From: Homalodisca vitripennis
Taxonomy: Eukaryota > Arthropoda > Insecta > Hemiptera > Cicadellidae
NCBI RefSeq assembly: GCF_021130785.1
Contig: NW_025776248.1
Location: 1-64,000 of the forward strand
Reading direction: 5' to 3'
Length of the DNA stretch: 64,000 nt
The notes beneath the pieces are model-generated. The model searched no databases. It worked only from the letters and a program-made list of their open reading frames with translations, and was not told the origin of the DNA. Below, piece after piece: positions 10,775 through 29,725 of the stretch. The position numbers and the translations under genes were made by a program. Every line of letters starts with the position of its first letter. The first letter of the stretch is position 1.

Positions 10775-12269
10775 TCGTTAAAAATTAATAATTATCCATT
10801 AATATTAAACAGGAGTAAGTTAATCTAAAATAATTAATTTAATTTAATAATAAGGTTATCCAAACTAATTAAATTTGTTTGCAATTAGGTAGTAGAACTA
10901 ATGATGTATGACTGAGTTATTTTATGAACGTTTATTGTAACTGAGAAATGCTTGATAAATAAGGTAATTTATTAGTTATTTATTATATTACATTTACTAC
11001 ATCTTTAGATTGATTTCTTTTTGGTAACATTTAATGGGAAGAAAATGTGTTACTGTAAAAAATGTTCTAGAACTGATGATCGTAGGTACATAACCCCGGT
11101 GGGTTTCTGAGTCTGTAACTAATGAAGACTTATCACGCAGACACATTGATTATACTGTTCCTTTGATGGATAATTTTGGCTAAATTAATTTGATTATATT
11201 CACTTTATAAGAGATTACCTTATATAAGATATTTAAAAAAATATCTATTTTGATTGTAGATATGAACATATGGAACTAGATGTATTACATCTTATTTATA
11301 AATTTGTCGGTATTACATAATTTGTATTATATGTACATTTTGAACCTTTCACAGAGTTGTAAGTTTAATGCATTGTTTGCTACAAGTATATAACGCTGTT
11401 TGTAGAAAATGAATATACTAATTATATTACACGTAGTTACTACCATACACTTATTTAAATATAAAGTGGCTGAAGTTTTCTGACGAGAGATAAAACTATT
11501 GTTTACTTCATCAGTTAGTGTTGTAGGCAAGTTTCTTAGCAAATACATTGCATGGGATAAAGTTTAATTCAGAATTTGTAAATTTGTATGTAAACTTCAC
11601 TGTTTTAATACAAATGTGATTTTTGTTATTTATTGCCAACAGTAACTTTTGTGATCCAATGATTTTATTTAAATTATTTTGAACTTATCATTTAATATAA
11701 ATAAACGAAACACATTATATTCATATAAATTGTTTGTGCGTTACTCAACAGATCAAAGAGAGAATGAACGTAAATTTTAACCAATAAATTCTAATTTTTG
11801 TATTTTTTATCGCACATTAACGAGTTTCTATTCTTTTCATTTAACCTCCTCCCCATACGGAAATAATCCAAGCTTAATAAAATTTTGCTACAGTTGGTTT
11901 TTTTTGGAATTAGGATACTAGTTCTGGCACATTTTAAACTTATGTTAACTTATCAATCCTATTCCGAAAAAACAGCCAAGATTTAATTTAATTTTTCCAC
12001 TACTCGAATTTAATTTTGTTCTTTAATACATCAAATCAAATTTAAATTCAATTTCAGAAAAGTATATTCAAAAGACTGAGATGAACAACAGGTATTTTGA
12101 AAAGTTCTTCAATAATACTCTCCACAAAGACTAAACATCTACGTTTGAAGAGGGCTCATAAAACACAGTTTCTTTTACGATGAATTTTCAATTGTATATT
12201 TTAAACATACATTTATTACGTTATTATTAGACATTTATTAATTATAACGGTAACAAACCCCTTGGCGTT
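10775..12269. other. AT-rich DNA, nothing recognised
   Basis: No open frame with family resemblance and no repeat that I could match elsewhere in the window. Confidence 0.55.
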
Positions 12270-12300
12270 ATTTGGGGGTAGGACTCGATACTCCCCAAAT
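12270..12300. repeat. small inverted repeat (hairpin)
   Basis: ATTTGGGG (12,270-12,277) pairs perfectly with CCCCAAAT (12,293-12,300) across a 15-nt loop. It stands out because G/C runs are rare here. Role unknown. No T-run follows, so it does not look like a terminator. Confidence 0.8.
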
Positions 12301-14430
12301 GTAGCGTGTTTATTGGAATAACGGGATCCGTTAGAGATAAGTTTTATCTGTGTGCTTTGTCTTTAATACCTGTGAACTTACAGTTGTTACTCCAATAAAT
12401 AATTGACTATCGGGCGTTTACCAGTCCACACCGTGAGGAAACATCGTTAGTCGAGTTAAAATCTTGAAATATTTCGGCTCGGATTTTTTTCACTGAGCAA
12501 GACAATTTAAAATCCGTCCGCGTAAATCTAAGAATTAAGAATAGATAAATAGTTGGTGCAATTGATACAATCCTACCATCAGAGAAAATACTTAAAAATG
12601 CTGAAATCAGCTACTTTCATGGTCACTAAGTGGTAAGCTGACACTGTTTTTATCATTTATTTACGTGTCTGTCCGTTTGTGTGGAGTGTATCAAACTAAA
12701 AAAATATGATCCGAGGAAAATTTATCATTAATTATGTTTAAACCCTTGTGATACCCTCCCATTTTAACCTCCTTTAATACTCGTGCAATACTTTAATACT
12801 GACGATTGATTTTTTTTGCTGGGGGAAATTTCTCTTGGTTTTGTGAAAAATACATCGCAAATTGGCTGTCATCTCCTGGACTACCACATATCCCGTGACA
12901 GTACGTTTCCAAGGATTATATTACTCGGGACTAAGATAAGTAGAATTAATTTATCTACGTGTCATAATATGGTAATTGTAAAGATTCCTTCTGGACATTT
13001 ACGATGTCGAAGCTTAAAACTCCGTAACTCCATTAGATATTTATAAATTGTATTCTTATAGATTCTCGAGAAAAAAAAACTAGAACAGAGCCTTCTCATA
13101 ATATAATTGACCAATTTTCTTTTTTTACGAAACATTAGAGTTTGTGTTGTAAAATTGTATGTAAACTCAAATGATATCAGTTTGTCATTAAAAATGTAAT
13201 ATGACATATTAAAGATCGATCGTTGTTGGCATGTTTAATGTTTGAGCTAAAGTCTTTTACTCATTGGGAATGGCCTGCCCCTGGGAGCTAGAAGCAATAT
13301 TGTTGAACATGTTTGATGTAGTAGCGTTCGATTTTCAGATCTCATCTTTATTAAAGGTTTTTCTTTAAAGTCATAAAATGGTGTGATCGTATATAAAAGT
13401 CTATTTCATTCGAGGTAACTTTTCTTATATTTATGAAATACTGGCTAAAGAAAAGTTAAGAATTTACTAATTTCTACCAAGAAATTTTGTAGTAAGAGAT
13501 AGCGAATTTTATATTTTTAGCTCAAAGACATAAAAATTAAAACTGAAATAAAAAAAAAAACGTTTAAATAATGTTTTCTGACTTAACACGAGCAGGCTAA
13601 TCCATAGCAAGGGTTGATAGGCTGTTTGTACAGTTATAGGATTTTGTAATAAGAAATTAATTTGGTTTTTTTCACATATTGAGATGAACTTGATAAAAAT
13701 AGCAATCTTCGTTTGACATGGACCCTAGTAAACTATAGCACGAGGGATATAATCTCGTAAATAACTGGTCCGAAAATTACGTATCAAATCCTAATTCAAA
13801 CAACAGTTATGATACAGATTCTCCAGCTTAAAACTAAAAAGTTATAAATTAGAATTTCTAACATGGCCAAATTTTTCTTATTGTCCAATAAAACTTAACT
13901 TACATGTAAATATGGAAAATATTTGTAAATATGAGTATATTTGGATTTCAAAATCCCTAATTGTAACGATAGCCTCCTCCATAAATTCTAGATCATGAGA
14001 GGAAAGAAACACAGTGAAATATCTGGGACTGAAAGGTAGGTGATGATTTCGATTTGAGCTTGTTCGCCAAGTGTAATCTGTTTATAATATGAGATACACA
14101 AAAATATAAGGTTCAAGGAAATATGGTGATTAACGCCTATAAATTGACAGAAGAGAAGTTATAAATCATTAAATATGACTCAGTAAATATCTGAAGAAGC
14201 TCAAAAAAGTGGACACACAATACAAAAGAACTGCTATTCCACTATGCACGCAACAATAGGGACGAAATATAAAAGTACTTATCTGAACCCCAGAATCTGA
14301 CCGTTTTGCTTACTTGCATAGTAAATTAACAGGGAAATTACAAGATGGTGAAAGTTAGAAAAAAAGGAAGAATAGCGACTTAGTTTCTTTATTTCATTGA
14401 TCAACAGTTGACACTAGGGCCTCTATGAAA
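12301..14430. other. AT-rich DNA, nothing recognised
   Basis: Two overlapping short frames at 12,816-13,207 on opposite strands have no recognisable motif. No RNA gene or mobile-element end seen. Confidence 0.55.
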
Positions 14431-14640
14431 TCGTGCCGTTGTCCATCTGTGCGATTTCTCTTGATGGACAGGTTATAGAGACTTGAGGACTGGATTCCAC
14501 TTGGTCCAGGGAGGAAAGTCCTTATGTATACGTGTCTGTCAGTCTCCCGATTGTGTGTTACTCTTGACAGAAGGTCCTAGAGACTTGGAACATCATACAT
14601 TGGGTTTGTCTTGGTCTTGATTCCTTCCACAATGAAAAAT
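14431..14640 (+). repeat. dispersed repeat family H, two tandem sub-copies
   Basis: CCATCTGTGCGATTTCTCTT..GACAGGTTATAGAGACTTG is followed about 100 bp on by GTGTGTTACTCTTGACAG..GGTCCTAGAGACTTGGAAC. The phrase (CCTAGAGACTTG, then a TTGGTC segment) also occurs at 26,400-26,510 and twice at 29,290-29,500. It is non-coding and of unknown class. Confidence 0.55.
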
Positions 14641-15314
14641 CTATACATTTTCAGACAAATTATGCTGCGTTCTTATAAAGTGGATATTGGCTGTTACATT
14701 CTGGAAGAGTGTTCGAGTATTTTTAACTTTTACAATAAAAAAATCATTAAAAATGTGTGTTTATACATATTACTGAAACAATAAAAATTTTAACAAATAA
14801 AAACGTCATTTATACACGTGAATACTGAAAAACACGTTACAAAACTGGTATAAAACAATTCTTATGCTTTTTGTTTTGAAAGGAAACAACTTTTAAGGTT
14901 AATTTGATTCAACGTTTAAGACTATTTAGGTTAAGACTGTTAATTTAAGGTTAAGATTTAAAACATATTATTAAGAACTTAAGACTTTTCTTAAATGAAA
15001 TTGTGATATAAACATAGAACACAATAGTGTTTTATAAAATGCAAACTGACTCTCTTCCACTGGAATATATAAAGCTAACATATCGATTAATGTATCTTAT
15101 AAATAATGTATTTTGGAAAATCCGGAGAAAATATCAAGTGGGGCGGAAAATGTTACCCATCAGATGATAAATAGCATTATTTAGGTACAAGCACTCTGAA
15201 TCAATTAGAACTTTAGATAACAATTTTTTCATATTGCTGTGCTAGTTGTATCGAAAATATATTAATAGAACAATTATGAAGCTTTGTAAAATATGTAGTA
15301 CTAGTTTTAACATT

Positions 15315-15700
15315 TTCAAATTTGTATGTTGATTTTGGCTTCAGTTCACCTTCTTTTTATTAGAGCATCTGATATCTGACGCTGTCTCAGACTTTAATCC
15401 TGGAATCTGGGATTAAGGATTGATTCAGTTTGGACAAATTCAAACTGCTTATAGATCTTGTCAGAACCATCATTGTGCACTCAATTGTGCAACTAATGAG
15501 ACAATGGGACTGCCACTTTACCTATTTCTAGATGTCTCTGGTGTGCAAACGATGTAAAGGTTCGTCGCCGACATTCATTGGATCTCTTCAGACCAACGTT
15601 ACTCCAGATTCCAGGAGTCAAATCTGACACAGCATTAGATACCAGACGCTGCAATAAAAGAAAGGTGAACTGGAGCTAAACTCAATATTCAAATTGAATC
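15315..15700. mobile_element. fold-back element: two copies of module F head to head
   Basis: The left arm (about 15,333-15,412, reading CTTCAGTTCACCTTC to TCCTGGAATCTGG) is the imperfect reverse complement of the right arm (about 15,615-15,697, CCAGATTCCAGGAG to GGTGAACTGGAG), across roughly 200 bp of spacer. The right arm with part of the spacer matches 3,836-3,990. This could be a fold-back or MITE-like element, or a head-to-head duplication of an exon-like piece. No target duplication was identified. Confidence 0.6.
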
Positions 15701-15757
15701 AACACTTCTTACCATAGCTACGTTATGTGTATGTAAAAATTTGTCTATATATATAAT

Positions 15758-15763
15758 AAATAT

Positions 15764-15823
<60 letters not shown>

Positions 15824-15829
15824 ATATTT
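15758..15829. repeat. 72-bp perfect palindrome around (TA)28
   Basis: AAATATGG, then 56 bp of alternating TA, then CCATATTT: perfectly self-complementary end to end. The non-repetitive 8-bp arms make it more than a plain microsatellite. Confidence 0.95.
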
Positions 15830-15839
15830 AGTAAAAAGT

Positions 15840-22511
<6,672 letters not shown>

Positions 22512-22577
22512 TATATATTGTGTTATATAAATTTTTATATATATATGTATAAATTATATTATATTATATTAAATTAT

Positions 22578-22583
<6 letters not shown>

Positions 22584-22628
<45 letters not shown>
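22584..22628. repeat. (TA)n microsatellite
   Basis: Uninterrupted alternating TA, 59 bp upstream of the tRNA-like sequence. Confidence 0.97.
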
Positions 22629-22631
<3 letters not shown>

Positions 22632-22686
22632 AACGCATATGTGAAGATACGGTCAAATACAATATAATTCAATCGTAAAAAGTAAG

Positions 22687-22757
22687 GGCTCTATGGTGTA
22701 ATGGCAGCACATCCACCCGGCAAGTGAAAGATCCGGGTTCGGGTCCCGGTGGAGCAA
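22687..22757 (+). tRNA. tRNA-like cloverleaf, anticodon position GGC; probably a pseudogene or SINE head
   Basis: A full cloverleaf can be drawn: acceptor stem 6 of 7 pairs (G1-A mismatch), box A TGGTGTAATGG, D stem GTG/CAC, a five-pair anticodon stem with one C-A mismatch, 7-nt loop CCGGCAA, a perfect T stem CCGGG/CCCGG with loop TTCGGGT, and an A discriminator. A TTTTT run lies a few bases downstream. Against a working tRNA: position 33 is C instead of the near-invariant U, position 58 is G instead of A, two stem mismatches, and GGC (alanine) anticodons are not the usual eukaryotic choice. No SINE body is obvious downstream. Confidence 0.5.
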
Positions 22758-22825
22758 GTACTTTTTGTCTTTCAATGGTTTATATTGATTTTAAATTAGG
22801 CTATTGCCACTTATACAAATTTAAT

Positions 22826-22916
<91 letters not shown>
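22826..22916. repeat. (CA)10-(TA)35 compound microsatellite
   Basis: CA dinucleotides change directly into about 70 bp of TA. The IYIYIY reading frame across it is an artefact of the repeat. Confidence 0.97.
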
Positions 22917-22917
<1 letters not shown>

Positions 22918-25235
22918 TGTTGGAAATCGTAGTGTTGATAAGCTACTAATTGCTATTGTGTGTCAAACAATAAAAATTATGTGAATAAATTAAAAAAAAA
23001 TCGCCCCATTTTAAACGCAAGGATAAATATACGTTTATTATATTGTTTATTTTACGTTCTTACTTTTTAATGATATCAATTAATTTCACAACAGAGAATC
23101 ATTATTATCTTTTCCTCAATGCCGTTTTCACAACAGTGTTTTGATAATAAATTAGTTGCAGCCAAGTTGATTCTTAAGTTGCCTCTAAAATTATTATTAG
23201 TAATTACTCAACAGAGTGTGTTATTGTTGTTTAGTATCAACTATAACTTTCAAATCTTTTACACAATCAATCGTTCCTTACGGCAAAAGAACATAATAAG
23301 TTTACTTGTTTCTCACTACACACTACTCAATACACATAAATTTAGTTCAGAATGTTCTAGAGATGATAATAAATTCAACCAGAATCATGCTACTTGTTCA
23401 GTTGGAACAAAGTACATTTCGTATGTGATAGTCATACTGAAAAATGAAATTTAAGATAGATTATCAGTTTTGAGGTCAATTTAAAAAGGCTTAATGGTAT
23501 GATAACCAGTAAATGATTTCCATCTTTATTTTAATATTTCGAAACTTTATCTAGAATATAAGGATTTACACGTAATTAGTCATTAAACATGTATCCAAGA
23601 GAAAAATTTTATTAATCAAGATTATTTGAACGTTTTTTTATGTTTCCACTACGCTTTTTAACGAAAAAACAGTAGCAGTTTGTTTTGTAAAACAACACAT
23701 GTTCTGATATAACAACCGCTCGTTTGTAACTTGACTTCGTAGTCAAAAAATCGTTGCTACGTAGTTATATTAGCAATACCAATCCAATTACTGCATCCTA
23801 TTCGCTTCACAATAATGATTTGTTGTCAACTGAGTTACCTCGCTAATTGCTTACGTTGTGTCTATGACTAGCTGTAGCTTGTAATTTATTAGATCATAAC
23901 TATTACCTGTACTGATTTAATAAAAATGCCTTATCTGGAGCAGGCGGATGAAAGGTTGATTTCATATGTGCTACCATATAAATATATAAATTTGAAGATG
24001 CATTTTAAAACTAATAATAGTTGTATTGAAAGTAAATTAGTTTAATGATAATAAAAGCTTTAATAATTGGTTGTTAATATTATTATTATGAATATCATGA
24101 AACTTGTAATGTGATATTTAAACAAAAATTTGCAAACCATTCTGAACTAAAATTACAACCAATTATTTTCTTAGGTTAGGAGGTAAATTGGATGGTTTGG
24201 AAAATGGCTCTCGTTTTATTAACAATAGATCTTCATAATTCATTATGGTGTATATCTACTGTTCCTGGTCTTTTTTGACGAAAGTTTATGCGTATTATTA
24301 TCATATAAGTTTTATTACCAAGTTTTGAGTTTCCAACTCTTTCCAACTTTTTGTAGAAATAAAAGTTCTTTGGGTGTAATCTCATTGATAATATTGATTT
24401 TATTGTTTATATTAAATGACACATTTATTTTGAAGCGTTACTGTTCTGTTTATAGCTTTTCGATGTTTTATCAGTCATAACTTTAGTGAAGGGGCTGTTT
24501 TGAGTATTCTGTGATTTTAACCTAAGCTGGTCCCATTAAAACTTCCCAGAGGGAGCTAAAAGTTAGGATTGGTTCCAAAAGATAAGACAGAGGATTGGGA
24601 ACAACACTAAAGATAAGGATTCAGATAAAACAGCAGAACTGGAGTAGAACGATCAACGCGTGGAATAACTAATCACTCATTGTATTTGCAAATCAGCTGT
24701 TAAAAATGCATGTGATTCCAAGCTTATCGGTTACAGCTGGTGTAATGTATACCAACTGTTCTATATTGCATCTTTAATACTAGCCAATATTCCAGGATGT
24801 GAGATAGTCTCGATAATTATGCTTTAAAGGTTTTAACATTTCCGCTTGCCTATCACCTCCTGTACATATCGTGTACGTATCTTGTACATTTTCTCCTCAT
24901 CACTGCCTTTTGAGTATTATTTGTCCGAATTTATATAAGAAATAATGTATTTCCATTACAATTCTGAATACAATTTATATATTAACAACGTATTATAGAA
25001 ATATTCACTTATGGACCTTTTAACAAATAGTTAAAAATAAAAATAATAAAAACTTAATAAGTAAATTAAAACAAGAATTATTAAATAAATTATAATAATT
25101 GGATAGTAAATATCACTATCCTATCTACCAAACAATAACAAATTCAAAACACATACAACTGTCCTATCTTCCTTAATCTGTAGACTACTATCGAATTCCT
25201 TGAATATGTTTATGAAAATTATGTATATGACTTGT
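22917..25235. other. AT-rich DNA, nothing recognised
   Basis: A 111-codon frame at 23,119-23,454 (plus) shows no family resemblance and no splice or start context that I can support. A stretch at 24,470-24,660 has a somewhat less extreme base composition but no extended frame. Confidence 0.5.
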
Positions 25236-25360
25236 TACTTTAGTCCCATAAACACTGATTTCTTTTTGGTGTGTAATGATACATTGACCGAACCAAGAAT
25301 CGAACCCGGACCCTGAGTGATAAACTAAGAACACTGTCCATTGGCCTACCAAGGCTCTTG
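25236..25360 (-). mobile_element. tRNA-derived SINE (head and part of body)
   Basis: On the minus strand a pol III promoter can be read: box A TAGGCCAATGG (25,338-25,348) and box B GGTTCGATTCT (25,296-25,306), preceded by GAGCCTTGG and followed by CAATGTATCATTACACACC and an A-rich piece. Pairing in the acceptor stem is poor, as expected of a SINE head rather than a tRNA. The 3' end of the element is not defined. A family member elsewhere in the genome would settle the limits. Confidence 0.55.
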
Positions 25361-25559
25361 TGTGATGATGTAGTATGAGTGCAACGCTCCACTGAGTGAA
25401 GAAGAAGTTCTTTTAGTTCATTATATATTACTAAATAGTTTAGAATGTTTAAATGAGATAACAAGAAAGCTCTAAATTTCTATAGCAATATCGTAACAAG
25501 TCAGATAGTGATATTATAACCATTATCGTAATAGCAGCGTCATTTTGCACCAACTTGAT

Positions 25560-25960
25560 TTATGAGTGCTAATGTCAATTGGCTGAGCGTTAGCGAAGCA
25601 AAAAGAAACACACCCAAAAATCACCCAATTTGTGTTTTCTTGTGATAGATTTCACATGTACACTTCAAGTTTTGGATGAAATTTCATTTAACACAGACAA
25701 GAATGAGTTCTATGATGTTGCATGTGTAACGATGGAATTTGACTTAGCGTCGTTAAAGACTGACACAATTTCTCGTTTGGTTACTAGGGGAATAACAAAT
25801 CTCATTATGCTTATCCAGCTGTCTGTTCGCAGAACATCTCGAGAGTGAAATAAGCTACTGATCTGAAATCATGCGAGCAAACTTAGCGAAGCGTGTTACG
25901 TGGGACGTGGTGTGGCGTACTCCTGCCTTATTGTCTAACTGTTAACAATGGTATGGTCGC
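25560..25960 (+). repeat. dispersed repeat family G, longest copy
   Basis: Has the landmarks GGCTGAGCGTTAGCGAAGC, AAATTTCATTTAACACAGAC, CTGTCTGTTCGCAGAACATC, TTAGCGAAGCGTGTTACGTG and GACGTGGTGTGGCGTACTCC, shared with copies at 4.8, 5.6 and 37.0 kb. The 72-codon frame starting at 25,630 lies inside this repeat and is not supported as a gene. Confidence 0.6.
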
Positions 25961-26319
25961 TTTAGGCGATTTTGATAACAATTTAAGTGAAGTGGAGTTT
26001 TTTATAGTCCAAGTCCATGTATTGTGTTATAATTTTGGATTTTAAAGTATTGCCTCTGAACGCAACATTACTTTTTAATGTCTGATACTTTACAATGTAA
26101 AAATTATGAAAAACGTGTTCTTAATTTTCTGTAGTCAAGTATCAGAGTCAGTGTTATGGAATCATGACACAGATAACGTTTAGAAACAAATTTTTTATAA
26201 GAGTACAGTAAAAATATTAAATGAAGTAGACTTAAGATATACTGTTTGGAGTTAAAATAAATGATTTTGAAACAGTGATTGAGTTGATGCTGTAAGTAGG
26301 TTGTAAATTATTACCATTC

Positions 26320-26322
<3 letters not shown>

Positions 26323-26371
<49 letters not shown>
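26323..26371. repeat. (TA)n microsatellite
   Basis: Uninterrupted TA tract of 49 bp. Confidence 0.97.
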
Positions 26372-26373
<2 letters not shown>

Positions 26374-26399
26374 TATAAACATATGTAAGGTCAAAACAG

Positions 26400-26510
26400 A
26401 CATAAAATCGTGTCATTCTCTGTATGTCCATCTGTGTGATTACTACTGATGGAAAAGTCTCAGAGACTTTATATTTAGTACCTAGTTAGAAGCAATAACT
26501 AAAATTGGTC
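26400..26510 (+). repeat. dispersed repeat family H, partial copy
   Basis: GTATGTCCATCTGTGTGATT..CTGATGG..AGTCTCAGAGACTT corresponds to the first sub-copy at 14,431, more diverged after the GAGACTT. Confidence 0.5.
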
Positions 26511-26590
26511 CAAAATCATATTAGTAAAGATAAACAGCAACTTCTGCCAGTCAGCTTTGCAACTTGTGTTTCTTTCTTGGGTACTGCCAG

Positions 26591-26690
26591 AAACAATCCA
26601 CAGTAAGCACAAGACGCAAAGGAATATCAAGAGCTATCCATCGTCAATTTGTAACAGAAAACGAGAAACGTACAAGAGTGTGCTTGTACG
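26591..26690 (+). CDS. candidate internal exon, protein unknown
   Basis: A 33-codon open frame is preceded by a pyrimidine-rich tract (TGTGTTTCTTTCTTGGG) and acceptor CTGCCAG (ending 26,590), and followed by donor-like TACG/GTAAAC (26,691). The peptide begins KQSTVSTRRKGISRA and continues with FVTENEKRTRVCLY: basic and polar, less AT-biased in composition than chance frames nearby. It starts in phase 0 and ends in phase 1. No homology recognised. Short frames with splice-like edges also arise by chance in a window this size. Confidence 0.25.
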
Positions 26691-26761
26691 GTAAACATTT
26701 ATTATCTAACATAAAACATTTAAAAGTTATTACTGAAAGGCTTTTAAATATTTGGAATTAA

Positions 26762-28484
26762 CTGATAAGTATAATGTAACCTAGGATATAAAATCTTAAT
26801 ACATAGAGCTGTATGTTTCGTAAACCTTTGAGGAACACGTAAGAAAATTAAAACGAGTTTATCCTTATTTTGCATTAATTGGGAGCTTTTATCTGTAGTA
26901 TAACTAACAATATAAAGTGAGGGTTTGTTTAGGTATTGTATTTAGAATTTGGAAAATGGTTTGAATTTAGTATAGATTTGTTAATTTTACAGGGATATCC
27001 TAAATCAGTGTTGTGATTGATAATACTGCGTTGCAATAAAGTAAGTTTTTAAAGAAAATAAATATAATTTCTGCAATGTTTTAAATTCATCTTTAATGAA
27101 TTATAAGAGGAATCGTTACCTCTTACATTCTTTCTTGAGATACTCAAAATAGAATTATAGACTTAAAACAGTTTGTGTTAAACCAATAATTAATACATTA
27201 AATTTTAAGCAGATAATATGTGACTCCGTGTGCGATAAAAAGTTGTAAGATTTCAGTCAGCTCATAAAGTGTATGTTATACAAACTGCTTCATTACATGT
27301 TGCTGTTGATTTAAGGAGATTTGTGAACAATAGAAGAGCCTGTTAAGAACACTCGTCGCCGTTTAAATATATGTGCGTGCTTACATGCTTGTAAATACAT
27401 GCTTAAGTGCGCGCTCGTACACTGTACAGGTTGGATATTCGAATATATAGAGCCTATACATTTATTAAATAAATAATGAGAGTAAATAATTATATTTTTT
27501 TAATGTTGTATGCTTAATTTTATTCTTTGTTTGAATAAAAATTTTTTGACGACATAATGTTGAAATATTAAAGGATTTTGACCAACGATGTTCCTTTCTT
27601 TATTATAAGAAGTCTTTATGATTTATTTTTCTACATTATACGTATATAATCTTTCTTCTTAGCTTGCCACACTTAAAACTAAGCGTCAAACACGAAAATT
27701 TAAATCTACGTCACCTTAACGTAGCGGTCAGGAAGTGTAATTTTCCAGCCCCTCCAATGATAGGCTTCGCTGACGCTTAGTCAAATATTAGTAACAAAGA
27801 GTTAAAATTCTCTTGCATGTCGGTTAAATTGTATAAACTTAAACGATAATAATTTTTAAATAATTTTCGAAGGAAAGATGTAACAGTAAACATATTTAAT
27901 ATAGCCTTGTAACAGAAATTCCATTGAAATTAAAACTTAGCAATTCAGTTTAAGCATTGTTAGTTATTTTTGGAATATAGAAAAGAAATATGTCATTATC
28001 TAACTTTAGCCTTGAAACCGTAATTCTTTTTATACAAATAAATTTCAAATAATTAGGTATATATTTTAAAAATATGACAAGAAAATGTTTAAATTTAAAA
28101 CTGTATTGATGACAGAAATTAAACGCTGCATTGCTATCTGATGACAGTTGAGTGGTAGACTATAATGTTGTGGTTGATCTATGAGATAAAACTAAGTAAT
28201 GTGAACTAAGTTCGAACAGAAACTATGTAATGTAAGCTAAAATACTGTAAGGCTCATGGTTGGACTTCAAAAAAAATCAGAATAATGTGATTGGATTCCC
28301 TTTGAATTTGGGTTAGGACAAAACTATTTCGTTTTGAATCGTATGGATTCTTCCATCGTGCTCTACACCACTTGTGCTCAGTGTAAGATATTTGTTTGTT
28401 TTGTTTCTCCGCAAAATATAATATCTCTTTGCCGTCCTTTTTTGTGTTCATTGCATGTGTTAACCCTTACATTTATTGATTTAA
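26762..28484. other. AT-rich DNA, nothing recognised
   Basis: Around 27,665-27,785 the phrases CTAAGCGTCA and GCTTCGCTGACGCTTAG resemble a reversed, decayed piece of family G. The rest is featureless. Confidence 0.5.
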
Positions 28485-28550
28485 CTCTCTCTCTCTCACT
28501 CTCTCTCTCGCTATATCTCTATATCTCCCTCTCTCTTTCTATCTCCTCTC
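28485..28550. repeat. (CT)n-type imperfect microsatellite
   Basis: CT dinucleotides interrupted by CACT, GCTATAT and TTTCTAT. Confidence 0.95.
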
Positions 28551-29289
28551 ATGATTCTTGATACATAGTCCAATACCCTGACTATGCGCAGTGAATAACA
28601 CTAACTTGATACACATTTTACAAATACTCGTTTGTAAATTTCTCCCAACGTAATAAATGCTACTTATAATATTGCTAGTACTTAATAGTAGAAATCATTT
28701 AAACTAAACGTTATACGGAAGTGTATTTACTTTTAAGAAGACAAGTCATATACAGTATGTACAAGTAAGTTATTGAATAATACTGTATTTTTTTCATCTT
28801 ATAGACAAAACTTAATTTGCTTATTGGAAAGACATGGATATGTTATTTGTACACCAAAGTTAATGTTGATTTTGGATTATAGAGATTAATATAATATAAC
28901 GATTAATCAATTAGTACAGACAGCCACCCAAATCAATCACATAGGATTCCTCGTGTATTTGCAGAGAGATTACATCCAATTTGCTTACACTAATTCACTG
29001 ACAATACTGATACTCCAGCACGCAATTTTATACTCTCAAATTGCAGCAATTGCTCTACCTTTTATATTACTGTAACTTATCTGTGTACATTAAAGAGTTC
29101 AATATTACCATTCTACTAACAAGAGGTGTCGTTTGTTTGTGTCCTTTGCAAAACGAATAAATTTAATTGATAATTTGTTGTAAGATCTTTTTGTTTGGTC
29201 TAAATAAGACTGGGCTGTATTACATAATTCGTATACTTTACCATCTGAGGAGGTAATATTAAGCGTACGACAGGCTTTATTGAAATACT
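28551..29289. other. AT-rich DNA, nothing recognised
   Basis: No frame, repeat or RNA structure that I can support. Confidence 0.5.
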
Positions 29290-29500
29290 GTAGTCTATCC
29301 TGTCGACTGTGCGATAACTGAACAGAAATGACCTAGAGACTTGAAACTTGCTACACGGGTTCCTCTTAGTCTAAGGAAGAAAACTATTGACTTTTGAGTC
29401 GAAAAGTAAAAAGACAGTCATATCGGTCTATGTGGCTGTCAGAGCGCTACATTTCTCATTACGTTCTGTCAGGTCCTTACGAACTCCGATGTATCGGTTA
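29290..29500 (+). repeat. dispersed repeat family H, two sub-copies
   Basis: ACTGTGCGATAACTGAACAG..GACCTAGAGACTTGAAACTT is followed by CACGGGTTCCTCTTAGTC..AAGGAAG, then a second diverged unit with GTCTATGTGGCTGTC and TCTGTCAGGTCCTTACGA. Same plan as 14,431-14,640. Confidence 0.55.
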
Positions 29501-29725
29501 TTTCCTTAACGTGTACTTATAAAAAAGAATTAGAATATTTCCAATCGACAAATCGGAGGAAATCAGATTAATACGACGTACTTGCAATAAACACTGGGTG
29601 TCAGTTTCATGGATGGTTTCGACCCATGGAAAGAACACTGTGAAAAAAGAAAAGAAAAATGTTTACGAAATACAAAGGAAAGTCACATGTACAAGACTAT
29701 TTTTGGCCTGGAAACGACGTGATGA

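Noticed and set aside
22724..22984. Frames encoding long IYIYIY or HTHTHT runs (also 31,579-31,800, 39,896-40,102, 43,790-44,002, 55,407-55,765)
   Set aside because: They are produced by (TA)n and (CA)n microsatellites.
25630..25848. A 72-codon frame with fairly normal composition
   Set aside because: It lies inside dispersed repeat family G, whose other copies are not open.
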